21,297 nt of DNA from JBAXPW01 sp037132015 (lineage in GTDB: Bacteria; Patescibacteriota; Microgenomatia; UBA1406; GWC2-37-13): contig JBAXPW010000022.1 in the NCBI GenBank assembly GCA_037132015.1, forward strand, positions 1 through 21,297, given 5' to 3'. Under the pieces are notes generated by a model. The model made no database searches. It was not told the DNA's origin and was given only the letters and a program-made list of their open reading frames with translations. Shown in pieces: positions 1-6,370 of this stretch (position 1 is its first letter; every line of letters begins with the position of its first letter). The translations under genes and the position numbers were made by a program.

Positions 1-159
1 GGGGAGTTAAATTTAGCTTAAGTGGTGGTACAGTGGCGAGGGTTCATATCCCCATAATCATATTGTATCATAGGAGAACTAAATTATTTATCCCGCCTTA
101 CTCCACTAAGGAGGGAAAGGTCGAGGGTATAAACTCAGTATATGGCTATGCCATGAAGT
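1..159. other. Non-coding edge region, no gene recognised
   Basis: No convincing reading frame or RNA gene is visible. The first 60 bases hold a D-arm-like string and a loop reading TTCATAT between G and C runs, which recalls a tRNA with anticodon CAT. No T-arm or matching acceptor strand follows, so it is not called a tRNA. A short hairpin, CCTTA/TAAGG, lies at 96-111. The region may be the degraded continuation of the pseudogene fragment next to it. Confidence 0.3.
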
Positions 160-276
160 TCATATCCGTGATTCTCGAAAGGATAAAAAATAAACTAATC
201 CAATTGTAATGATAAGCAAAATATACCCTCCATATTGTAAATACCGTGGCCAGAAGAGAAGCACTATTTTAGAGTT
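160..276 (-). pseudogene. Orphan C-terminal membrane tail, remnant of a GT-C-like protein gene
   Basis: The minus strand reads 38 codons and a TGA stop with no start codon; an in-frame TAA (277-279) lies directly upstream. The peptide begins NSKIVLLFWPRYLQYGG and continues as one hydrophobic helix with a basic end. It matches the last residues of the 960-residue membrane protein encoded at 1010-3892, which reads SKIVLLFWPQYLQYLG at the same point. The DNA is near-identical over about 30 bases (243-273 against 1092-1122) and then diverges, mostly at synonymous positions on one side. I infer the 3' end of a lost or rearranged paralogue. Without a start codon it is unlikely to be translated. Confidence 0.7.
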
Positions 277-283
277 TTATATT

Positions 284-604
284 TTATTCTAGAGTAACAC
301 CTTCATTGAGCGCTTTTTGTAGAGTAGGGATGTGTTCTGGGTGTGTAGTTTCATCCACTGTAAATCCAAAAGCTTGAATAGGTGGATCTATAAGGTCGTT
401 GGTCAATGAATATAATTCTGAGTATCTCTCATAGAGAGAAGTTCCTTTAAATATATCAGAAATAACGTCAATATCGATATCACTATACTTAGTTGCTTGT
501 CCTCGAGCATATGAACCAAACAAAATAATTTTTTGCGGGTTATATTTTGATTTGATTCGAGAAATAAAAAGTTTTATGTTTTCGGGAATTTGTTGAGTAT
601 CCAT
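284..604 (-). CDS. MNT-type minimal nucleotidyltransferase, antitoxin partner of HEPN
   Basis: This 106-residue protein has the pol-beta-like nucleotidyltransferase signature: GSYARG at residues 30-35, then SDIDIDV at 41-47, with D42 and D44 as likely metal-binding acidic residues. Proteins of this size next to a HEPN gene are the MNT half of HEPN/MNT toxin-antitoxin pairs. In characterised pairs the MNT protein adds AMP to the HEPN RNase and silences it. The gene starts 31 nt inside the end of the HEPN reading frame, the usual coupled arrangement. The expected third acidic residue, on a later strand, is not obvious; that strand reads PPIQAFGF at residues 74-81. No Shine-Dalgarno sequence precedes the ATG. 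The gene looks intact although its toxin partner is broken. Confidence 0.85.
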   Translation of the reverse strand: MDTQQIPENIKLFISRIKSKYNPQKIILFGSYARGQATKYSDIDIDVISDIFKGTSLYERYSELYSLTNDLIDPPIQAFGFTVDETTHPEHIPTLQKALNEGVTLE

Positions 605-957
605 AAATAGACTGTTTGTGCCATAATTAGTAACGGTTTTGTATCATCCTCTGTTCGAAAGTGTGTCTCACTTAAGTCCTTGTAACGAGCCCATCCATAT
701 GCCTTACTGAGCTCATCAATTTTTAGATTTGCAATTTCATTTAGATCAAGATCAGCATCTTTTACGAGTATTTTCAAATGATGAATCCTTCGTGGAAGTT
801 AGCTGGTATTCTCTGTGATATATGCCTTGATGATTTTTTCTACTGCCTATTGTGCAAATAATATTGCTCCACGTAAACTTTTTGAGTCCATCATAGCATA
901 CATATTTTTATAATCTTCTGCTGCTATTGAGAGCCAGATTTCAGTTTCTTTTTTCAT
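574..957 (-). pseudogene. HEPN-domain toxin gene, broken by two in-frame stops
   Basis: One continuous minus-strand frame from ATG 955-957 to TAA 574-576 encodes a recognisable HEPN protein of 127 codons, interrupted by TAG at 847-849 (codon 37) and TAA at 799-801 (codon 53). The first stop falls in FAQ-stop-AVEKIIKAY, where the family usually has a second glutamine, so CAG to TAG is the simplest history. The second falls in ENTS-stop-LPRRIHHL, near the conserved H-x-L region. The C-terminal helix keeps a WARYKD segment and a TH eight residues after the arginine, near the expected R-H catalytic pair. There is no frameshift, so decay looks recent. It overlaps the downstream MNT gene by 31 nt. 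Readthrough is possible but less likely. Confidence 0.85.
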
Positions 958-964
958 ACTATAA

Positions 965-973
965 ATTATACCA
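965..973 (-). promoter_or_regulatory. Extended -10 promoter of the HEPN/MNT pair
   Basis: The minus strand reads TGGTATAAT, a perfect extended -10, ending 7 nt before the HEPN start codon. No good -35 is visible. Transcription would start at or next to the ATG, giving a leaderless mRNA. It could still drive the intact MNT gene although the HEPN frame is broken. Confidence 0.6.
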
Positions 974-1009
974 TTGCATGAATTATATACCTCTTATAAA
1001 TAAATATGA

Positions 1010-3892
1010 TCAGTTTTTTGGTTTTTTGTGGGATCTTATAAGAACTCCTATAGGAATAAGGAGCAAAGCAAAGCCCAGATACTGCAAGTATTGTGGCCAG
1101 AAGAGAAGTACTATTTTAGATTTTTCATTCCTAAATTTTTCGTCCTTCATCATTCGTCCTTCATCAGAGATTGTCCATCCATTTGCCCAGTTGTTGATCT
1201 TCACATGAGATATAATCTCTCTTCCAAATATAAACGGAAAAAATTCAGCAAGAGCGTCATCAATATAATACGCCGTCCAGCCATGGTGATAGGCTTGATA
1301 CAAGATGAGAGTATTTTCTTTATCTTTTGTTTGTGAAACTTGTACTGTGTATTTATATAATGAATTTTTTGTCGCATCAATAGGATAAAATTTTGTAATG
1401 GGTACGATAAAATTCGAATCATTTTTGAATGTAAAATTCTTAATCTCATTATATGGAAGAGGAGAGATAGTGATGTCCTCAATCGTTGCTACAGATTCGA
1501 ATCCTTTGTATGAAAATAAATAAAAACTTAGATAATACCCTATGCCATACTTAAAATGGGGCGGAATAATAAGAAAATGTTCTCCTTCAGGTATATATTC
1601 TTCTATCATAATTTGATCTTTTGTAAGATCAGAGATGTATAAGAATAACGATGCTCCTTTTATCTTTTTTGTCTTCATTCGGATAACATATCCAGTATTT
1701 TGATTTTTATCAGATTGTTCAAATCCAAAACATGCAGTTGCTTTGTCTTTTGAGCTAATAGTTGCCGTATCATTACGTATATTCATTGAAACTGACCCCA
1801 TTTTTTCACAATTTTTTACAGGAAAATCTTTTGTGTGTAATGTTGCAATAGGTTCAGATATACGAAATTCTGTTGAGTTGGATGTATTATATCTTTGGGT
1901 TGCCTTGATCGCAAGCTTACTATTTACATCTTTATCTATTTGCCAATCGGTGCGAGGAAGTTTGGTAACAGAGGTAAAATCGAGAAAAGGATAATAGGAT
2001 TCAAAATTCTTTGTTTCATCAGTTTGATAGTTTCCATTATTCAAAAATGCATTATCAAAATCGGTTATCTTTATACTTGGTCCAATATTGGGAAGGACAT
2101 TTTGCAATTGAATATAGTTATTATCATTTTGTTCGGGTAATTTGTATAGTGCTAGTTGAGGTGTATTTAGAAGCTGTTTAACGTTTGGAATAGATTTGAT
2201 CAGACTCATAGAACGTTCTATCTGTAATGCTTTTGCATTAATAGTGGTTTTAACTGATGAATCAATTAAAACCAAAGAAACATTATACTTTTTCCAAACT
2301 GATTGTGCCCGTTCTATATCTTCTGCTTCAAGAGCATTTTTTATCTCCCAATAATAACTTTCACTAGAAGAACTCAGTGTATCAAATGTTCTTGAAATTA
2401 TTGGTTGTTTTATTCCATACCATAAAAACCCCGAACCAACATATCCCCATTTTCGAGATATCCAACCTACACTTCCAGTATCAGGTAATAAAGCAATTCT
2501 CAATGTTTTATCTGTTTTATCAAGTACATTCATAAGTTGAAAATAGTCATTGGGAATCTGAATACGCATCAGCGAAGAAATATACTCACCTTTCCATGCT
2601 GGAAGAGAGATAATGACAATCAATAAAAAAATGCAAAATGGCACAATCCAACGATAATTCATTTTTTTAAGAACACTACATTTTTCAATAATCACATCAC
2701 ATCCCCACGCAAATAATATAGACATAATTAAGCTATAAGGAACCACAAACTTACTAAAAGGCGACCTAAAAATCTGTGCAAGTGTGCTATTACTTCGTAT
2801 AATCTCCATAACCCATGAAAAAGGTGGTGTACCTGTTACAAGAACTGAAATACAAAGGAGAAATATCAATCCTATGGGTAACTGAAATTTACTTTTTCTA
2901 CAAAGTCCGCTTATACATACTCCTGCAATAATAATTAAAAGAGTATAGATAATGGGATTTTTTCTATATGTATTCCAACTATCAAATAACTCACCATTTT
3001 GACCTCGTAATACAGAGTATTGACCAGTTAATATAAGTGTGTTTAGTAGTGATCCTGATTCTTGATTTTCGAAATACACAGCATCAGAACTGAGTATATT
3101 TGCTTTAGCTTCTTGTATGATTTTTGATCCTCCTGTGGCTACAAAATAAGCCTGCGGAAGAATCCAAAATGCATTGAGACTACCTATTACGACACAAGCA
3201 AGAACAAATCGTAGACAATATATTTTTATCTGTTTTCGATGCAATACCATTATAGGAATACTCATCAATCCTATGATCATCATGTACACAACAAATATTG
3301 TCTGAACATATGATTGAGGAGTAGCAAGTAGTTGTACAACACAAAAAGGAAGAAGTACTTTTTCACCCTTCATATATTTGAAAAAATAAAGAAGCTCCCA
3401 TGGTAACATCGCATAAAATACTAAAAATGGATCATACGGAAAATAAAATATCTGAACTCGTGCAAAATTTAGAATGTAGAAGAGCGCGCCTAACCATGCA
3501 ATATATTTTTTTTCATTCCTAAATCCTGTATATTCGATGAGTTTCATGACGCCAATTGCTCCCACATATGTCATGATCCAATAAGATGCATATCGCAATA
3601 ATGACTGAGGCAGTACCAAACTGAGTAGATATATAAAAATGGCTCGGATAAGATCGCTTCCGTGTGCCATACCTGCAAGCAAACCAAAACTTTGATACTC
3701 TTCCCATACAGAAAAGAATGCTCGTTCAATACCAAGCCATGGGTTCAGGTCTGTCTGGAGATTATCCCACCCGATCAAGTATGTTCCTTGTGTATAATTC
3801 ATGACGGCAAGTGATACTACAATCCCTCCAAGTATCAACGCGTACATATGTTTTTTGAGGAAATGTATTATTGACTTTTTTACTTTTGACAT
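1010..3892 (-). CDS. Large GT-C-like membrane protein with extracytoplasmic beta-rich domain
   Basis: This 960-residue protein has an N-terminal membrane helix (about 17-33), a first outer loop reading GWDNLQTDLNPWLG at 41-54, and many helices to about residue 435. A long soluble region follows (about 440-915), then one last helix (about 933-953) and a basic tail. Aspartate 43 in the first loop fits the catalytic acidic residue of GT-C glycosyltransferases that use lipid-linked sugars. The soluble end, with HHGWTAYY and NNWANGW, looks like the beta-sandwich that closes similar large proteins in CPR genomes. The ATG lies 1 nt after the upstream stop, so it is the third gene of the glycosyltransferase operon. 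Residues just before the last helix are encoded by a 14-bp tandem repeat. GT-C membership is an inference; no donor or acceptor can be named. Confidence 0.7.
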   Translation of the reverse strand: MSKVKKSIIHFLKKHMYALILGGIVVSLAVMNYTQGTYLIGWDNLQTDLNPWLGIERAFFSVWEEYQSFGLLAGMAHGSDLIRAIFIYLLSLVLPQSLLRYASYWIMTYVGAIGVMKLIEYTGFRNEKKYIAWLGALFYILNFARVQIFYFPYDPFLVFYAMLPWELLYFFKYMKGEKVLLPFCVVQLLATPQSYVQTIFVVYMMIIGLMSIPIMVLHRKQIKIYCLRFVLACVVIGSLNAFWILPQAYFVATGGSKIIQEAKANILSSDAVYFENQESGSLLNTLILTGQYSVLRGQNGELFDSWNTYRKNPIIYTLLIIIAGVCISGLCRKSKFQLPIGLIFLLCISVLVTGTPPFSWVMEIIRSNSTLAQIFRSPFSKFVVPYSLIMSILFAWGCDVIIEKCSVLKKMNYRWIVPFCIFLLIVIISLPAWKGEYISSLMRIQIPNDYFQLMNVLDKTDKTLRIALLPDTGSVGWISRKWGYVGSGFLWYGIKQPIISRTFDTLSSSSESYYWEIKNALEAEDIERAQSVWKKYNVSLVLIDSSVKTTINAKALQIERSMSLIKSIPNVKQLLNTPQLALYKLPEQNDNNYIQLQNVLPNIGPSIKITDFDNAFLNNGNYQTDETKNFESYYPFLDFTSVTKLPRTDWQIDKDVNSKLAIKATQRYNTSNSTEFRISEPIATLHTKDFPVKNCEKMGSVSMNIRNDTATISSKDKATACFGFEQSDKNQNTGYVIRMKTKKIKGASLFLYISDLTKDQIMIEEYIPEGEHFLIIPPHFKYGIGYYLSFYLFSYKGFESVATIEDITISPLPYNEIKNFTFKNDSNFIVPITKFYPIDATKNSLYKYTVQVSQTKDKENTLILYQAYHHGWTAYYIDDALAEFFPFIFGREIISHVKINNWANGWTISDEGRMMKDEKFRNEKSKIVLLFWPQYLQYLGFALLLIPIGVLIRSHKKPKN
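1139..1166. repeat. 14-bp tandem repeat, two copies, inside a coding sequence
   Basis: The unit TTCGTCCTTCATCA occurs twice back to back with no mismatch. On the coding strand it supplies the DEGRMMKDE segment between the outer domain and the last membrane helix of the 960-residue protein. Because 14 is not a multiple of 3, the two copies are read in different frames. It resembles short repeats more usual between genes. Confidence 0.85.
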
Positions 3893-3893
3893 A

Positions 3894-5405
3894 CTATTTT
3901 TCTATGATTTCAAACTGTTCTGGAATTCCAGAATTCCAATGTGTTCCATCTACAATCAGCATAATAAGTGTTTTTTTCTCAGGGAAACTCGTTGGGTTAA
4001 CAGAAACATCGGTAATACTAGTAGTACGAGCTTTAAATGCAGGTAAGACACACCATGAGGTTACGATACAGCTTCTACCGTATGCGTCATGATCAAACCC
4101 TGTACTTGTACTACTTGGCATATTTTGGATGACCAGATGTATAGTCTTTTGATTATATTTATGGTCATTTATGTATTTGAGAATACTCGAGATAAAATGT
4201 GTATCATCATGATACTGTGACCTTGATACAGAGAGCATACCGATAGATACTAATAAGAAAAAAACTATCAAAAGAGGGGAAATATAAAGAATGAAGTGTT
4301 TTATATACTTCCTAATGCGTAGAAATACCCCAGTAATAATAAAAAAGAAAGGCAACCCTAGTACACGAAAAGGGAATGGACCTGCGAAATGAAACATTGC
4401 CGGAAATATAGTAAAAAAGGCAAACACAAATGAGATGGTGCCAAGTGTTGTACTATCAAACATATTCAGCGCTTCCCTTTTTGACTTGTAGAGTCTGAAA
4501 AAAAATAGTTCAAGTAAACCAACAGCACCTACGATTGCAAAAATACTTGAATAGATCTCTTTGATCCCCAACTGGACCGTATATTGCCAAAAAGTAGTAT
4601 GCGCATAAGACATAACAAAGAGATGATCAATCTTTTCAATGAGGCGTCTCGCATTTATAAATGGAATCGTAAACATTTGTATTCCTTCGGGAAGCAATCT
4701 CATAGAAGCCACATGGGGAGGGAAGATAAAGGTACGAATTGAAAAATAGATAATACAGGGAAGAGATAGTATAAAAAGTAATTTTCCAAGATCAATCATG
4801 CGTTGTTTGATCGAACTGGTACTTAACTCGTGAGTTGTAACGTAATAGAGAATGCCAATTGGTATCCAAGTAAAAAATATAGTTTCATAAAAGAGAACAC
4901 CAATAGTTTGCATCGCCACTAAATAGAAAAAAGCATTTTTATGATGGCCATATCTAGTGATAACAAAGAGTTGCAAGATGAGTGATAAGTTTGTAAATAA
5001 TATATTACTTCCAGCCAGCCAAGCGTATTGTTCAGTCAAAAAAGGAATAGTGCAGTATAGTATTCCAATACAGATACTCTCAGTACGTGAAAGATATGAG
5101 GAAAGTACCTTTGCTACTAGTAATCCTGTACATATGTGTACTAAAAGGGGAATAAGGTATGATATAAAAGGCGATTGAAGATAGATAGAATAAATTACAT
5201 AAAAGTAAATAATGCCTAAAGGTCGAAAAAGTCCCCAATCATAAAAGTAATGCAACATATCTTTTACAATAGTATTGTTTAGCGGGAGAGAAATAAATAT
5301 ATAGTCATCTAATGTAAAATGGTTTTGACATGCAAACAGTGCAAGAAAAAAACTTAATAATATAAACAAACCATATGATGATAATAATTTTTGTAGTTTT
5401 TTCAT
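3894..5405 (-). CDS. GT-C-like polytopic membrane glycosyltransferase
   Basis: This 503-residue protein has an N-terminal helix (about 10-26) followed at once by TLDDYIF, with the aspartate pair at 33-34. It then has about ten hydrophobic segments up to residue 415 and a soluble tail of about 85 residues. The early acidic pair in the first outer loop, followed by a W-x-x-F-R-P stretch near residue 57, is the layout of GT-C glycosyltransferases related to the PMT/ArnT group. Its start codon overlaps the stop of the GT2 gene (ATGA), and its stop lies 1 nt before the next gene, so translation is probably coupled. It likely moves a sugar from a polyprenyl-phosphate carrier outside the membrane; the substrate is unknown. 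No Shine-Dalgarno sequence is present. Confidence 0.7.
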   Translation of the reverse strand: MKKLQKLLSSYGLFILLSFFLALFACQNHFTLDDYIFISLPLNNTIVKDMLHYFYDWGLFRPLGIIYFYVIYSIYLQSPFISYLIPLLVHICTGLLVAKVLSSYLSRTESICIGILYCTIPFLTEQYAWLAGSNILFTNLSLILQLFVITRYGHHKNAFFYLVAMQTIGVLFYETIFFTWIPIGILYYVTTHELSTSSIKQRMIDLGKLLFILSLPCIIYFSIRTFIFPPHVASMRLLPEGIQMFTIPFINARRLIEKIDHLFVMSYAHTTFWQYTVQLGIKEIYSSIFAIVGAVGLLELFFFRLYKSKREALNMFDSTTLGTISFVFAFFTIFPAMFHFAGPFPFRVLGLPFFFIITGVFLRIRKYIKHFILYISPLLIVFFLLVSIGMLSVSRSQYHDDTHFISSILKYINDHKYNQKTIHLVIQNMPSSTSTGFDHDAYGRSCIVTSWCVLPAFKARTTSITDVSVNPTSFPEKKTLIMLIVDGTHWNSGIPEQFEIIEK

Positions 5406-6277
5406 ATATGTGCTGGTAATTGATGTCGTATGGATATTGTTGATTTTAGATCGCTTTGATAGCGCAATGTTTTATACAGTGATGTTACTGCTTTTTCAGG
5501 CAAAAGTACAAAAAGTATAGTCTGTGCCAACGTAGCAATTACGCCACCTATTGATGGAATATATCCGTACAATATAACTCCACGTATCCGTGCCTTTAGG
5601 GTATGGAAAAACATCCTGCGTGCTTTATGCGATGTATTGGTGTGATGCAACCGATAATATATCATATAGTCATTGAGATTATGAACTTTTCCATATCTAA
5701 AAAGTCTAAATACGAGATCAACACCTTCACCCGTCTTGACACCAGTTTGAAAGAGCATATAATCTTTTGGTAATTTACATCTGTTTATCATGGTTGTTCC
5801 TTCTTGAAGTGGGTTGTAAATGAAACAACTTCGATAAATCTCTTTGTGAGTTTCTGGAAAATGTTTGAAGTAAAGAGGTGCTCCTTCTTCATTTGTCATG
5901 ATACACGTTCCACCAACTGCAATATGATCAGGATTATGTTGTAAGAAGTCTAGTTGATTTTCGAGTCTATTTGGAAATGCAATATCATCTGCGTCCATAC
6001 GAGCTATGAATGTGCCGATTGCTTCGGTCCAACCTGTGTTGACAGCTTGTGCAGGTCCTTTACGAGTGGTGTGTTGGAAAATACGAATACGATTGTCTTT
6101 TTTTTGAAGTTGTTTGCTTATCCTATAAGTTTCATCCATTGATGCATCATCTATGATGATAATCTCTATATTCTGATATGTTTGATGTTGTATGCTTGCT
6201 ACAGATTCTCGGATATATTTCTCTGCATTATATGCAGGGATTATCACTGATATGAGAGTATTCTGACTATTTACCAT
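5402..6277 (-). CDS. Family 2 (GT-A) glycosyltransferase
   Basis: This 291-residue cytoplasmic or membrane-associated enzyme begins with the classic GT2 fold: ISVIIPAYNAEKYI (9-22), the IIIIDDAS strand with D43/D44 for the nucleotide, and MDADD (94-98) as the DxD motif binding metal and the sugar nucleotide. Downstream, GEGVDLVFRLFRYG (183-196) carries the acidic pair typical of the acceptor side (E184, D187). A hydrophobic segment near 228-254 may touch the membrane. It is first in an operon with two GT-C-like proteins, so it plausibly loads a sugar on a lipid carrier or extends a surface glycan. A near-consensus promoter ends 7 nt before the ATG. The sugar is not predictable. Confidence 0.88.
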   Translation of the reverse strand: MVNSQNTLISVIIPAYNAEKYIRESVASIQHQTYQNIEIIIIDDASMDETYRISKQLQKKDNRIRIFQHTTRKGPAQAVNTGWTEAIGTFIARMDADDIAFPNRLENQLDFLQHNPDHIAVGGTCIMTNEEGAPLYFKHFPETHKEIYRSCFIYNPLQEGTTMINRCKLPKDYMLFQTGVKTGEGVDLVFRLFRYGKVHNLNDYMIYYRLHHTNTSHKARRMFFHTLKARIRGVILYGYIPSIGGVIATLAQTILFVLLPEKAVTSLYKTLRYQSDLKSTISIRHQLPAHI

Positions 6278-6284
6278 AGCTTAT

Positions 6285-6313
6285 AGTATATCATTTTGTA
6301 GTATAAATATCAA
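6285..6313 (-). promoter_or_regulatory. Near-consensus promoter of the glycosyltransferase operon
   Basis: The minus strand shows TTGATA, a 17-nt spacer ending in TGA, then TATACT, so it has a -35, the best spacing and an extended -10. Only 7 nt separate the -10 from the ATG, which predicts a leaderless transcript. The terminator of the previous gene lies immediately upstream. Confidence 0.75.
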
Positions 6314-6317
6314 CCAC

Positions 6318-6345
6318 AAAAAAACCCGCACCTAAGTGCGGGTTT
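6318..6345 (-). terminator. Rho-independent terminator of the surface-protein gene
   Basis: A 10-bp perfect stem (6322-6331 with 6336-6345, core CCCGCAC/GTGCGGG) with a 4-nt loop is followed on the minus strand by seven U. It lies about 25 nt after the stop of the 742-residue protein gene and just before the next promoter. It is the only classical terminator I see in the window. Confidence 0.92.
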
Positions 6346-6370
6346 ATATTCTTGATTAATGTCTGTATGA

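Noticed and set aside
1..110. tRNA-like string with a TTCATAT loop (anticodon CAT) and a D-arm-like stretch at the left edge
   Set aside because: No T-arm GTTC motif, only three solid anticodon-stem pairs, and the possible acceptor partner at 100-106 makes the molecule too long with a mismatch.
574..957. Alternative genetic code with UAG or UAA as sense
   Set aside because: Long genes in the window end normally at TAA, TAG and TGA and none has internal stops, so decay of this one gene is simpler.
927..1336. Plus-strand reading frames opposite the end of the large membrane protein gene
   Set aside because: They lie antisense to a well-supported gene, have no family resemblance and arise from its codon pattern.
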